The notes under the pieces are model-generated. The model had not been told where the DNA came from, made no database searches, and saw nothing but the letters and a program-made list of their open reading frames with translations. Positions 28,321-38,593 of a stretch of DNA of 64,000 bases are shown here, one piece after another. Source of the stretch: Nitrobacteraceae bacterium AZCC 1564 (lineage in GTDB: Bacteria > Pseudomonadota > Alphaproteobacteria > Rhizobiales > Xanthobacteraceae); contig JBAGRR010000001.1 of assembly GCA_036924835.1 (NCBI GenBank), positions 868,001 to 932,000 of the forward strand. Direction: 5' to 3'. The translations under genes were made by a program, and so were the position numbers. The stretch's first letter is position 1. Each line of letters opens with the position of its first letter.

Positions 28321-29205
28321 GTGACGTTCGGGATTTCGCCCCCACCGCCGGATGCCAGCTCTGGTGAGGACCTCACATTTAGGGCCTCTGACGGTTACCC
28401 GCTTGCAGCCACCCTCTTCAGGCCATCCGGGCCGATCCAGAGTGCAGTTCTCATCAATTCGGCCACAGCCGTTCCGCGGAAGATCTACCGGGGGTTCGCC
28501 AGCTATCTGGCGGAACGGGGCTGCGCGGCCCTGACCTACGACTATCGCGGCACCGGCGGCTCGCGGCCAAAATCACTGGTGGGGTTTAAAGCATCGATGG
28601 CGGATTGGGCCGCGCTCGATGTAACCGCCGCCGTTGCGTGGATGCGATCGCAATTCCCCATGCCGCTCCGCTATGTCGGCCATTCGTTCGGCGGCCAGGC
28701 TCTCGGGCTGCTCCCGAACAACACCGAGATTTCGCGTGCACTGCTTGTGGCAGCCCAGGCGGGATACTGGGGGCTGATGACGCCGCCGGAAGGCTACCGT
28801 GTCTATGCGCTGATGAACTTCATCGGCCAGCCGCTCACGCAGATCATGGGCTACGCCTCGGGCAAGATGGGCCTGGGCGAGGATCTGCCCAAGGACGTCT
28901 ATCTGCAGTGGACCCGCTGGGTCACGAGCAAGCGCTACTATTACGACGACCCGTCTCTGACCGCACTGGCGAACTACCCGAACTACCGTGGCGCAGTGCG
29001 GGCGCTGAGCTTCAGCGATGACCCATGGGCGACGCCGCGCGCGGTGGAAGTCCTGTGCTCAGGCTTCACATCGACCAAGCCGGAGATCGTCACGATAACT
29101 CCCGCCAGTGTCGGCGCTACAAAGATCGGGCATTTCGGCTTCTTCCGACCCGAGCATCGTGACCGCCTTTGGAAAGATGCGGCCGATTGGTTGTTGGCCG
29201 ACTAG
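28321..29205 (+). CDS. Alpha/beta hydrolase
   Basis: This 294-residue protein has the nucleophile elbow GHSFGG (serine in YVGHSFGGQALG), an upstream YDYRGTGGSRP oxyanion-region loop and a C-terminal GHFGFFRPEHR with the likely catalytic histidine. The substrate is unknown. It starts with GTG at 28321, preceded by AAGGGAA. Its TAG stop (29203-29205) is supplied by the CTAG end of a single palindromic unit. No signal peptide is seen. Confidence 0.85.
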   Translation: MTFGISPPPPDASSGEDLTFRASDGYPLAATLFRPSGPIQSAVLINSATAVPRKIYRGFASYLAERGCAALTYDYRGTGGSRPKSLVGFKASMADWAALDVTAAVAWMRSQFPMPLRYVGHSFGGQALGLLPNNTEISRALLVAAQAGYWGLMTPPEGYRVYALMNFIGQPLTQIMGYASGKMGLGEDLPKDVYLQWTRWVTSKRYYYDDPSLTALANYPNYRGAVRALSFSDDPWATPRAVEVLCSGFTSTKPEIVTITPASVGATKIGHFGFFRPEHRDRLWKDAADWLLAD

Positions 29206-29277
29206 TGTCCCGAATCCAAAGTTCGCCTCATCGTACAGCGCGCTCCGTAGCGAACTTTGGATTCGAGAGGACACTAG
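29202..29277 (+). repeat. Single palindromic unit, subtype C
   Basis: A 76-bp hairpin bounded by CTAG, with arms GAATCCAAAGTTCGC and GCGAACTTTGGATTC. It has the same design as units A and B (CTAGTG end, GATT-type block, GTTCGC inner end) but a different middle, so it is scored as a third subtype. It overlaps the stop codon of the alpha/beta hydrolase and lies between that gene and the convergent gor gene. Confidence 0.92.
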
Positions 29278-29315
29278 TAAATCCGGCCGCAAGCCTGTTC
29301 GCCCAACGGGAGTTT

Positions 29316-30701
29316 TTATTCGGCCGCCTGCCTGACATGCCGCGCACTTGGCGTACGCATCGTCACGAGTTCTTCAGCGGCCGTTGGATGCACTGCCATC
29401 GTCGCATCGAAGTCGGCCTTAGTGGCTTTCATTTTGACGGCGATCGCCACGATCTGGATGAGCTCGCCCGCCTCGGGCCCAACGATGTGGCAACCCAAAA
29501 TGCGGTCGGTGCTTGCATCGACGATCAACTTCATCAACACGCGGGACTCGCTACCCGAAAGCGTCGCCTTCAGTGAGCGGAAATCCGCCTTGTAGATGTC
29601 GATGTGCGTATACTGCGCCAGGGCTTCGGCCTCGGTCAGTCCCACCGTGCCAACTTCGGGCTGCGTGAACACCGCGGTCGGAATATTGGAATGATCGACC
29701 TTTATGGGCTTATTGCCGAAGATCGAGTCGGCAAACGCATGCCCTTCCCGGATAGCGACCGGAGTGAGATTGGTCCGGTGTGTAGCATCGCCGACCGCAT
29801 AAATATGCGGGACCGATGTTTGCGAAGACTCGTTGACCGCGATGCCGCCATTGGCCGGATTCAGCGCAACGCCAGCCTTCTCAAGACCAAGCCCTTTCAC
29901 ATTCGGATGCCTTCCGATGGCGAACATGACCTGATCGGACGCAATACTCGATCCGCTCGATAAATGCGATGTATAGGCTTCGCCATGTTTCTCGACTTTG
30001 GTCACGATGCAGCCGGTCAGAATGGTAATTCCGGCCTTCTCCATCTCGCGACGCACATGGGCACGCACATCATTGTCGAAACCGCGAAGGATATTGTCGC
30101 CGCGATAGACGACAGTTACGTCCGCACCCAACCCCGCAAAAATGCAGGCGAACTCAAGGGCGATATAGCCTCCGCCCTGGATCAGGATGCGCTTCGGGAA
30201 TTTCGGAAGATGAAACACCTCATTTGACGAGATGACGTGTTCAATGCCTGGAATGGCATCACCGTGATTGGGCGCTCCACCGGTTGCAATCAGGACATAT
30301 TTGGCTTTGACAGTCTCACCCGTGCTGAGACGCAGTGTATGTGGATCTTCGAACACGGCACGGGCCTTGATGATCCGCGCACCCGCTTTTTCAGCGTTGA
30401 ATGTGTAAGCCGCCTCGAGGCGAGCAATTTCCCGATCCTTGTTGGCAATGAAGGTCGGCCAATCGAACGTGGCCGGAGGAATTGTCCATCCGAAACCCGC
30501 CGCATCGTCCAGCTCATGACGGACATGCGACGCATACACCATCAGCTTTTTCGGCACACAGCCGCGGATCACGCATGTGCCGCCCATCCGGTATTCTTCG
30601 GCGATGAGGACGCTGGCCCCGTAACCGGCGGCAATTCGGGCTGCGCGCACGCCACCCGAACCTCCGCCGATGACACACAAATCAACGTCCCGATCTGCCA
30701 T
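29316..30701 (-). CDS. gor: Glutathione-disulfide reductase
   Basis: This 461-residue flavoprotein starts MADRDVDLCVIGGGSGGVRAAR (FAD-binding GxGxxG type) and has the redox disulfide Cys43/Cys48 in GGTCVIRGCVPKK. The NADPH-binding fold is around LIQGGGYIALEFA, and the C-terminal VAVHPTAAEELVTMR carries the proton-relay histidine. It reduces oxidised glutathione with NADPH. AGGTGG 5 nt upstream supports ATG 30701 over the GTG at 30710. It lies 35 bp after the DUF2059 gene and may be co-transcribed with rpiA, which makes sense because both belong to pentose-phosphate/NADPH metabolism. Confidence 0.94.
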   Translation of the reverse strand: MADRDVDLCVIGGGSGGVRAARIAAGYGASVLIAEEYRMGGTCVIRGCVPKKLMVYASHVRHELDDAAGFGWTIPPATFDWPTFIANKDREIARLEAAYTFNAEKAGARIIKARAVFEDPHTLRLSTGETVKAKYVLIATGGAPNHGDAIPGIEHVISSNEVFHLPKFPKRILIQGGGYIALEFACIFAGLGADVTVVYRGDNILRGFDNDVRAHVRREMEKAGITILTGCIVTKVEKHGEAYTSHLSSGSSIASDQVMFAIGRHPNVKGLGLEKAGVALNPANGGIAVNESSQTSVPHIYAVGDATHRTNLTPVAIREGHAFADSIFGNKPIKVDHSNIPTAVFTQPEVGTVGLTEAEALAQYTHIDIYKADFRSLKATLSGSESRVLMKLIVDASTDRILGCHIVGPEAGELIQIVAIAVKMKATKADFDATMAVHPTAAEELVTMRTPSARHVRQAAE

Positions 30702-30736
30702 AAGAACCACCTGCAGAACTATCTGCCGTCCACGCC

Positions 30737-31246
30737 TTAGATGTCTTTTCCGCGCGCCTTCATTTCAGCGCGAAACTTGCCGTTGATTTCTTCGGAAAAT
30801 TTCAACGCCCACTGATCCATGTATTGCCGAGCCGAAGCGAATGCAGCCGGCTCCTGGGCAATCACTTTCGCGCCCAGCGGCGACTTGTAGAACGTAGCGA
30901 GCTCCTTCAGTTCCTGTTCGGTGAACATAGAAGCGTAGATCTTTGTCATCTGCTCGCCGATTTCCTTCTCGCGACCGGCAAGATCCTTGGCCACCTTCAC
31001 AGCCACTTCATTAAGGTCTTTCTGGTAGTTCAGATTGCTCTGAAGCAGGACGTCCTTGGTGCGCTGGACCAGACCCGGCACTGCACCCTGATAGATCTGC
31101 TCAACGTGCTTGGCGGTGAGGATTTCCCTCGCGTAGCCGAGAGCAGCCGCGCTCGGCGGCGTGGCTGGCTGCTGTGCCTGCGCCGTGACGCAAAGCACCG
31201 CGAGCGCCGCGCTGGCTGCAAGCAGCGTTTTCGAGAACTTCTTCAT
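30737..31246 (-). CDS. DUF2059 exported protein
   Basis: This 169-residue protein begins MKKFSKTLLAASAALAVLCVTAQAQ, a signal peptide. The DUF2059 core is seen in EIGEQMTKIYASMFTEQELKEL and TFYKSPLGAKV. The function is unknown; family members are periplasmic. GAGGAGA lies 6 nt before ATG 31246, so the five codons upstream in frame are not used. It lies 11 bp after the rpiA stop. Confidence 0.87.
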   Translation of the reverse strand: MKKFSKTLLAASAALAVLCVTAQAQQPATPPSAAALGYAREILTAKHVEQIYQGAVPGLVQRTKDVLLQSNLNYQKDLNEVAVKVAKDLAGREKEIGEQMTKIYASMFTEQELKELATFYKSPLGAKVIAQEPAAFASARQYMDQWALKFSEEINGKFRAEMKARGKDI

Positions 31247-31257
31247 TTGCAATCTCC

Positions 31258-31968
31258 TCAATTACGGCGCGAAGCCCGTTCAATCGTCCGAATTCCATCA
31301 GCCCCCGCGAGCACAGTCATGCTCGCCAGACCCACAAATAGACCGTGCTCGACCACGCCTGGGATCGAACTCAGCGACATTGCCAAGCGAGGGGTGTCCA
31401 CTATCCGTCCAAGCCGGGCGTCCACAATCCAGTGGCCACCATCGGTGACAAAAGCATGGCCATCCTTACCCCTGCGGACATCCATTTGGCCGGAGACGCC
31501 GTTTTCGGCAAAGGCCTTTGTGATGGCCCGCCGGGTGGCGCCAAGACCAAACGGAATGACCTCAATCGGTAAGGGAAAGCGGCCAAGAGCATCCACCCAC
31601 TTCGACTCGTCGGCAATCACGACCATCCGGTCGGAGGCGGCTGCAACGATCTTTTCGCGCAACAGCGCACCGCCCCCACCCTTGATCAGGTTGAGTTCGG
31701 GATCGATTTCGTCCGCACCATCAACCGTCAAATCGAGCCGGTCGATGTCATCTAATGTTGTCAAAGGAACGCCACATCGCTCGGCGTCGGCGCGCGTCGC
31801 TTCGGACGTCGGGACCCCGATGACGTTCAGCCCGGTCCGCACCCGTTCCCCCAGAAGCTCCACGAAATGCTTTGCCGTCGATCCAGTGCCAAGGCCGAGC
31901 TTCATCCCATCCTGCACCAGCTCGACCGCGCGAGCCGCCGCCTGCCGCTTTAGATCATCCATCGACAT
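31258..31968 (-). CDS. rpiA: Ribose-5-phosphate isomerase A
   Basis: This 236-residue enzyme contains [15 protein letters not shown] (phosphate loop), [24 protein letters not shown] (catalytic Asp/Lys region) and [18 protein letters not shown]. It interconverts ribose 5-phosphate and ribulose 5-phosphate. GAAGG 6 nt before ATG 31968 supports that start, although the frame is open 36 codons further. It leads rpiA-DUF2059-gor and is divergent from gph. Confidence 0.95.
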   Translation of the reverse strand: MSMDDLKRQAAARAVELVQDGMKLGLGTGSTAKHFVELLGERVRTGLNVIGVPTSEATRADAERCGVPLTTLDDIDRLDLTVDGADEIDPELNLIKGGGGALLREKIVAAASDRMVVIADESKWVDALGRFPLPIEVIPFGLGATRRAITKAFAENGVSGQMDVRRGKDGHAFVTDGGHWIVDARLGRIVDTPRLAMSLSSIPGVVEHGLFVGLASMTVLAGADGIRTIERASRRN

Positions 31969-32134
31969 GACCGACCTTCGTGAAAGTTCCAACCAACAGG
32001 AACGCGTGGGCATATAGCGCGACTTCCACAACTGTGGATACCGGTTTTGCGCCCCCGATGACGTAAATTCCGCCAAATTTGCTCGACCGGTCTTGCATCT
32101 TGCGTGATTGCCCGTCGCCCGCTAGCCATTTGTC

Positions 32135-32821
32135 ATGGCTAGCTCTCCCCTGATCGTTTTCGACCTCGATGGCACCCTGATCGACACTGCACCTGATCTG
32201 GTGGCCGCCCTCAATTTCGTCCTCCAGCGCGAAGGACTGCCCCTGGTGCCCATCGCATCAGCGCGAAACATGATCGGCGCTGGCGCGCGCAAGCTGATCG
32301 AGCGCGGACTGGAGCTGGATGGCCGCACCATGAGCGTGCAGGACATCGACCGGCTGACCGCCGACTTCATTACCTACTACAAGGCGCATATCGCCGACGC
32401 CTCTCGGCCCTTCGACGGCCTTCATGCCGCACTCGACGAACTTGAGAGATCCGGTTTTCGGTTTGCCGTCTGCACCAACAAGCTGGAAAGCTTATCCAGG
32501 CTTCTGCTCGATAAGCTCGATATGACAGCGCGCTTCGAAGCCATTTGTGGCGCGGATACATTTGGCGTTTCGAAACCGGACCCGACAATTCTCCGCCAAA
32601 CCATCGCGCGCGCCGGCGGCGATGTTGCATCATCAATCATGGTTGGCGATTCAGGCCCCGATATTGGTGTCGCGCGACGCACCGCCATTCCCGTCATTGG
32701 TGTCACGTTCGGCTATACCGAAATACCAATTGCCGAGCTCAAGCCTGACGTCGTTATTGCGCACATGAGCGAGCTGCCGAATGCCGTCAAAACCGTGATG
32801 TCAGAACCAGCACCTCAGTAA
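32135..32821 (+). CDS. gph: Phosphoglycolate phosphatase-like HAD hydrolase
   Basis: This 228-residue HAD phosphatase has motif I VFDLDGTLIDT (nucleophile Asp10, Asp12), a helical cap, motif II CTNKLE, and motif IV MVGDSGPDIGVARR with a preceding GVSKPDP lysine. Gph removes phosphate from 2-phosphoglycolate. Annotation to gph rather than another HAD subfamily rests on length and motif spacing. The divergent rpiA starts 167 bp away. Confidence 0.85.
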   Translation: MASSPLIVFDLDGTLIDTAPDLVAALNFVLQREGLPLVPIASARNMIGAGARKLIERGLELDGRTMSVQDIDRLTADFITYYKAHIADASRPFDGLHAALDELERSGFRFAVCTNKLESLSRLLLDKLDMTARFEAICGADTFGVSKPDPTILRQTIARAGGDVASSIMVGDSGPDIGVARRTAIPVIGVTFGYTEIPIAELKPDVVIAHMSELPNAVKTVMSEPAPQ

Positions 32822-32871
32822 GCCATTGAAATCAAACGCACAAACCTCAAAGGGCCCAACCTCGAAGAACA

Positions 32872-32887
32872 TTAACCTTTTCTTAAC
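32872..32887. promoter_or_regulatory. CtrA-type site TTAA-N7-TTAAC upstream of the lipoprotein gene
   Basis: TTAACCTTTTCTTAAC matches the CtrA consensus TTAA-N7-TTAAC exactly. It lies 51 bp after the gph stop and 94 bp before the lipoprotein ATG at 32981, a plausible promoter position. CtrA is the cell-cycle regulator of alphaproteobacteria; binding has not been shown. Confidence 0.55.
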
Positions 32888-32980
32888 TAAAAAGACCCCT
32901 CCGGTTGCACCCACCAGATGAGGCTTCTATTGTCCGCCCTTGGGGATTTGCGGCTCGCCGCACTACTTGACGGATGCACC

Positions 32981-33469
32981 ATGCGTAAAATTGTTGTTGT
33001 CGCTGCGGGCCTCGGCCTCGCCGGCTGTTCGTCGTTCTCGACACCGGAGATGTTCAAGTCGGCGCCACCCACTGTGACAGTCCAACTTGAGTCACAGCCC
33101 GCTGGTGCTGAAGCTCGCACGTCAGGCGGCCAGACCTGTCAAACGCCCTGTTCTTTGTCGGTCCCTGCAGAGGGCGATTTCACCGTTACATTCTCGCTGC
33201 CCAAATATACGCCTGAGACCATTCCGGTGCAGGTTGTCCGCCAGCAGCAAGATGGCCTCACGGGCTCGTCAGTTCCCGCAACCGTGGATCCAAATCCGGT
33301 CTATGCAGAACTGCAGCCAGCGCCTGCAGCGGGTAGAAAGAGCAAAGTGGCGAAGGCTGCACCACGGCCGAAGAAGCCAAAAGCAGCGCCCGCCGCCGCG
33401 GCACCAGCCGAGGCCCCGCCTCCGCCAGCAGATGGCAGCTCACCATTCCCGCCTCCTCCGGGGCGCTAA
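32981..33469 (+). CDS. Lipoprotein with PEGA-like domain
   Basis: This 162-residue protein has a lipoprotein signal peptide ending in the lipobox LAGC (MRKIVVVAAGLGLAGCSSF). Residues about 35-85 resemble a PEGA domain (VQLESQPAGAEARTSGG, CSLSVPAEGDFTVTFSLPKY). The tail from about residue 105 is Ala/Pro/Lys-rich and low complexity, as in proteins that span the periplasm. ATG 32981 is chosen because it directly starts the signal peptide; the frame opens earlier at 32918. A CtrA-type site lies 94 bp upstream, suggesting cell-cycle timing. The function is unknown. Confidence 0.8.
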   Translation: MRKIVVVAAGLGLAGCSSFSTPEMFKSAPPTVTVQLESQPAGAEARTSGGQTCQTPCSLSVPAEGDFTVTFSLPKYTPETIPVQVVRQQQDGLTGSSVPATVDPNPVYAELQPAPAAGRKSKVAKAAPRPKKPKAAPAAAAPAEAPPPPADGSSPFPPPPGR

Positions 33470-33534
33470 GTCAGCGCGCCCCCAAAGATCCGTTGTATAC
33501 CACCGCCTGAATGCCTAAATTACTAGTGGCATGC

Positions 33535-33560
33535 GATGCTTCGTGCGGTCACGGAGCATC
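33535..33560 (+). promoter_or_regulatory. Hairpin in the moaA leader
   Basis: GATGCTTCGTG pairs with CACGGAGCATC around the 4-nt loop CGGT, giving an 11-bp stem with one G-U pair. It ends 18 nt before the moaA ATG and so would be in the 5' leader, just before the Shine-Dalgarno AAGG. There is no T-run, so it is not a terminator. It could affect translation or be a remnant of a palindromic element (a CTAGTGG lies just upstream at 33523). Confidence 0.45.
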
Positions 33561-33578
33561 CGTTACAAGGCATACTGA

Positions 33579-34613
33579 ATGACTGGATCTTTGCCGAGTT
33601 CCCTCCCCTCAACCACGTCCGCGATGACCGATCCGTTCGGCCGGACGATCAAGTACCTGCGCGTCTCCGTGACGGATCGCTGCGATCTGCGGTGCTTTTA
33701 CTGCATGTCCGAGGACATGACGTTCCTTCCGAAGTCGGACCTGCTTTCCCTGGAAGAGCTCGATCGGCTGTGCTCGGCGTTCATTGCCAAAGGCGTCCGC
33801 AAACTCCGCCTCACCGGCGGCGAGCCCCTTGTCCGCCGGAACGTGATGTCGCTCGTACGTTCCCTGTCGCGCCATCTCGGTACGGGCGCGCTCGATGAAC
33901 TGACGCTGACGACGAATGGTTCGCAGCTTGAGAAATTCGCCACCGAACTGAGAGATTGCGGCGTCCGGCGCATTAATGTCTCGCTCGATACTCTAGATGC
34001 AGCGAAGTTCCGTGCGATCACGCGCTGGGGCGATCTCGACAAAGTCTTGCGAGGCATTGAAGCCGCGCGTTCCGCGGGGCTTAGGGTCAAGATCAATGCC
34101 GTCGCCCTGAAGAACATGAATGAGGATGAAATTCCCTCACTCATGGAATGGGCCCATGCCAAAGACATGGATCTTACCCTGATCGAGGTGATGCCGATGG
34201 GTGACATCGGTGAAGGCCGCATCGATCAATACGTCCCGCTGTCCATGCTGCGCGCGCGTCTCGCCGCGCACTACACACTTACTGATCTCGATGACGACAC
34301 CGGAGGGCCGGCGCGCTATGTTCGCGTAAGCGAAACAGGCGGGAAGCTCGGCTTCATCACACCCATGACTCATAATTTCTGCGAGTCATGCAATCGTGTC
34401 CGTATCACGTGCACCGGCACGCTTCATACATGTCTCGGCCACGAAGATGCATCCGATCTGCGCAAGCCGCTTCGCGCCTCCCCAGACAACGAATTGCTGA
34501 GCGCGGCCATCGACCGGGCCATCGGCCTCAAGCCGAAGGGCCACGACTTCATCATCGACCGCCGCCATAATCGCCCGAGCGTCAGCCGGCACATGAGTGT
34601 CACCGGCGGCTGA
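33579..34613 (+). CDS. moaA: GTP 3',8-cyclase MoaA
   Basis: This 344-residue radical-SAM enzyme has the N-terminal cluster cysteines 35, 39 and 42 (CDLRCFYC), the C-terminal cluster cysteines 268, 271 and 285, and the functional C-terminal Gly-Gly. It catalyses the first step of molybdenum cofactor synthesis. AAGG 8 nt upstream supports ATG 33579; ATG 33624 would also keep all motifs. No other mo- gene is in the window. A strong hairpin lies just upstream of the ribosome-binding site. Confidence 0.95.
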   Translation: MTGSLPSSLPSTTSAMTDPFGRTIKYLRVSVTDRCDLRCFYCMSEDMTFLPKSDLLSLEELDRLCSAFIAKGVRKLRLTGGEPLVRRNVMSLVRSLSRHLGTGALDELTLTTNGSQLEKFATELRDCGVRRINVSLDTLDAAKFRAITRWGDLDKVLRGIEAARSAGLRVKINAVALKNMNEDEIPSLMEWAHAKDMDLTLIEVMPMGDIGEGRIDQYVPLSMLRARLAAHYTLTDLDDDTGGPARYVRVSETGGKLGFITPMTHNFCESCNRVRITCTGTLHTCLGHEDASDLRKPLRASPDNELLSAAIDRAIGLKPKGHDFIIDRRHNRPSVSRHMSVTGG

Positions 34614-34800
34614 GCGTTCCCGAGGGTTGCGCCCAAGACCCGCCTTTACATCTTGAAATTGCCTATTTTCCAATTGACGGCGGCCTAAGTCGCTGATTTG
34701 GTTGCGCCGCTTCACGCCCCCTCCGGCAGGGAAAAGCCGGCATGCTGCGCCTCACGAGGCCGCAGCAAAGTCCGTGCAAAGCTGAGGCGCACCTGGAGGA

Positions 34801-35403
34801 ATGGTTTTGCAATCGCTTCTTAAGTTGAGCCGAGGCATCGACGCGTTCAGTACGTGGATCGGGCGCTGGATATCGTGGCTAGTCGTCGTCGCCGTTATCA
34901 TTTCGGCGGTCAATGCCATTGTCCGCAAGGTGTTCGACGTGTCGTCCAACACCTACCTTGAGCTCCAATGGGTGCTCTTCAGTGTGGTGTTTCTGCTCTG
35001 CTCTCCATGGACTTTGCTTAAAGGAGAGCACATCAAGATCGACATCATCAATCATACCCTGCCACTGAAGGTCCGAAGCTGGATCGACATGATCGGACAT
35101 GTCTTCTTCCTACTTCCATTCTGCGCAATCCTGGTTTGGACGTCGATCCCGTTCTTTCTTGTCTCTTATCGACAGAACGAGCAATCGTTCAGCGCTGGCG
35201 GATTGCCGCAATGGCCTACCAAATCCCTGATCATGATCGGCCTTGCTATTTTGTTTGTGCAGGGAATTTCGGAAATCATCAAACGTGCCGCGATCATGCG
35301 CGGACTGCTACCCGACCCCAATGTTCATGCGCTCAGCGCGCATGAAATTGCCGAGCAGGAAGCCGTCAAAATCGCACAAGCCATTACAACCGAAAAGCCA
35401 TGA
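34801..35403 (+). CDS. TRAP transporter small permease (DctQ/TakQ type)
   Basis: This 200-residue protein has four hydrophobic segments, the DctQ topology, and the conserved motif LELQWVLFSVVFLLCSPWTL followed by GEHIKIDII. With DctM it forms the TRAP membrane complex. GGAGGA abuts the ATG at 34801 with no spacing; the in-frame TTG at 34807 would have 6 nt, so the true start may be two codons later. DctM follows after 41 bp. Confidence 0.9.
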   Translation: MVLQSLLKLSRGIDAFSTWIGRWISWLVVVAVIISAVNAIVRKVFDVSSNTYLELQWVLFSVVFLLCSPWTLLKGEHIKIDIINHTLPLKVRSWIDMIGHVFFLLPFCAILVWTSIPFFLVSYRQNEQSFSAGGLPQWPTKSLIMIGLAILFVQGISEIIKRAAIMRGLLPDPNVHALSAHEIAEQEAVKIAQAITTEKP

Positions 35404-35444
35404 CGGTCACGTCCGTCAGAGCGCATCTAAAGAGAGATATCTAG

Positions 35445-37289
35445 ATGGCCGCTATGTTCATCCACTACATGGCGCCGATCATGTTCGCGTCATTGGTACT
35501 GTTTCTGCTGCTGGGATATCCAGTCGCATTCTCGCTTGCAGCAAACGGATTGCTGTTCGCCTTCATCGGCATCGAACTTGGACTATTTCGTCCCGACTTT
35601 CTGCAAGCGCTGCCCGAGCGCGTGTACGGCGTAATGAACAATGAGACGTTGCTCGCGATCCCGTTTTTCACCTTCATGGGGCTAATACTCGAGCGATCTG
35701 GAATGGCCGAAGATCTCCTTGAGACCATCGGCCAGTTATTCGGCAGTATTCGCGGCGGAATCGCTTATGCTGTTGTTTTCGTCGGCGCGCTGCTTGCGGC
35801 AACGACAGGCGTGGTTGCGGCATCCGTAATCTCAATGGGATTGATTTCACTCCCGATCATGATGCGTTACGGTTATGACAGACGTGTAGCGACGGGCGTG
35901 ATTGCTGCATCAGGCACGTTGGCACAAATCATCCCACCTTCGCTCGTTCTTATCGTGATGGCCGACCAGCTCGGGCGTTCCGTTGGGGACATGTATGAAG
36001 GCGCTTTTATTCCCGGCATCGTACTTTCACTGCTCTACGCAGCCTACATTTTTCTCGTCGCGACCTTTTTTCCGCAAGCCACTCCAGGCCTGCCGCTAGA
36101 AGCACAAACTCTGCGCGAGCCCGAAACCGCAACTCATCCAGTCATTTTGCCTCTGGCCACTTTGTCCGCCGCAGCGACTGCCTACCTTTTTACAGTAAAA
36201 CTTGGCCTGTTTGACTGGACCTCGCCTGTTTTTAACAAGGTTTCGGATAATCCGCTGGTGTTGCAGGGCTTCTGGTTTGTTGTCCTCACCGCCCTCTTCA
36301 CCAAGCCGTTCATCGGCATCATTCGTACGATGACCTTGTCGCTCTATCTTGTGATCGTCGGTGCAACCGCAATCGCACTCGAAGTCATGAGCTTCACAGA
36401 CGTCAAGGCTGGCGCTGATTATGTCGTGCTGACCATGTCCATCGTGGTTGTCATGTCCTTTTTACTGGCTTTGATCAATCGCCTCACCGGGCTCAAGCTG
36501 CTCTCGAAACTTGCAGAGCAGGTCGTGTTCGTCATGGTCCCTCCGCTCGGCCTGATTTTTCTCGTACTCGGCACGATCTTTATTGGCGTCGCAACGCCGA
36601 CGGAAGGCGGAGCCATGGGTGCGGCCGGCGCTATGATCCTTGCGATCATGAAACGGCGTCTCTCGTTCGACCTCACCCGTCAGGCGGCGGAATCGACTGC
36701 GAAACTATCTGCCTTCGTCATCTTCATTCTTGTCGGCGCGCGTGTGTTCTCGCTGACTTTCTACGGTGTCGATGGCCACCGCTGGGTGGAAGAACTACTC
36801 GTGGCGTTGCCGGGCGGGCAGACAGGGTTCCTGATTTTCGTCAATGCGTTCGTCTTTGTACTTGCCTTCTTCCTCGACTTCTTCGAGTTGGCATTCATTG
36901 TCATTCCGCTGCTTGGGCCTGTGGCAGAAAAACTTGGCATCGACCTGATTTGGTTTGGCGTCATTCTCGGCGTCAACATGCAAACGTCGTTCATGCACCC
37001 GCCATTCGGATTTGCCCTGTTCTACTTGCGATCGGTTGCCCCGAAAGACTCCTATATTGACCGCGTCAGCGGTAAACGAATGGAGCCTGTCACAACCGGT
37101 CAAATTTATTGGGGCTCAGTCCCGTTTGTGATCATTCAGGTGATCATGGTTGGACTTGTGATCGCCTTCCCTGCGATGGTCATGCACTACAAGGGATCGC
37201 TTTCGACCATCGACCCGAGCAAGGTCAAGATTGAAATCCCGCAGATCGAGATGCCACAGCTCGATTTTGGACCGCCCAGCATCAAATAG
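35445..37289 (+). CDS. TRAP transporter large permease (DctM/TakM type), enlarged
   Basis: This 614-residue multi-helix protein has the DctM features IPFFTFMGLILERSGMAEDLL, GTLAQIIPPSLVLIVMADQ and GVATPTEGGAMGA. Ordinary DctM proteins have about 425-450 residues. Here the surplus is in the middle: between about residues 215 and 365 there are four extra hydrophobic segments (near 233-250, 275-287, 297-315 and 327-345). It should energise uptake with the sodium gradient. It ends at a bidirectional terminator facing the binding-protein gene. Confidence 0.9.
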   Translation: MAAMFIHYMAPIMFASLVLFLLLGYPVAFSLAANGLLFAFIGIELGLFRPDFLQALPERVYGVMNNETLLAIPFFTFMGLILERSGMAEDLLETIGQLFGSIRGGIAYAVVFVGALLAATTGVVAASVISMGLISLPIMMRYGYDRRVATGVIAASGTLAQIIPPSLVLIVMADQLGRSVGDMYEGAFIPGIVLSLLYAAYIFLVATFFPQATPGLPLEAQTLREPETATHPVILPLATLSAAATAYLFTVKLGLFDWTSPVFNKVSDNPLVLQGFWFVVLTALFTKPFIGIIRTMTLSLYLVIVGATAIALEVMSFTDVKAGADYVVLTMSIVVVMSFLLALINRLTGLKLLSKLAEQVVFVMVPPLGLIFLVLGTIFIGVATPTEGGAMGAAGAMILAIMKRRLSFDLTRQAAESTAKLSAFVIFILVGARVFSLTFYGVDGHRWVEELLVALPGGQTGFLIFVNAFVFVLAFFLDFFELAFIVIPLLGPVAEKLGIDLIWFGVILGVNMQTSFMHPPFGFALFYLRSVAPKDSYIDRVSGKRMEPVTTGQIYWGSVPFVIIQVIMVGLVIAFPAMVMHYKGSLSTIDPSKVKIEIPQIEMPQLDFGPPSIK

Positions 37290-37304
37290 AGCAGTGAGCC
37301 AACA

Positions 37305-37342
37305 AAAAACCCGGCCTTCTCGCGAAGGCCGGGTTCTTTTTT
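37305..37342. terminator. Bidirectional rho-independent terminator
   Basis: The stem AACCCGGCCTT / AAGGCCGGGTT (37308-37335) is followed by CTTTTTTC on the plus strand and preceded by an A-run that serves as the T-run for the minus strand. It separates the converging dctM and binding-protein genes. Confidence 0.93.
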
Positions 37343-37357
37343 CGGTGCTTTAAGTGA

Positions 37358-38533
<1,176 letters not shown>

Positions 38534-38593
38534 CTATTCCGAAGGATTAAACGAAAGTCGAATAACGCAAAATCTCAGATATGAAGGGATATC

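Noticed and set aside
33470-33578. Molybdenum cofactor riboswitch before moaA
   Set aside because: The leader is only about 109 bp, with one simple hairpin; the multi-stem architecture expected for that riboswitch was not seen.
34723-34740. Terminator after moaA (CCGGC / GCCGG hairpin)
   Set aside because: The stem is only 5 bp and no T-run follows.
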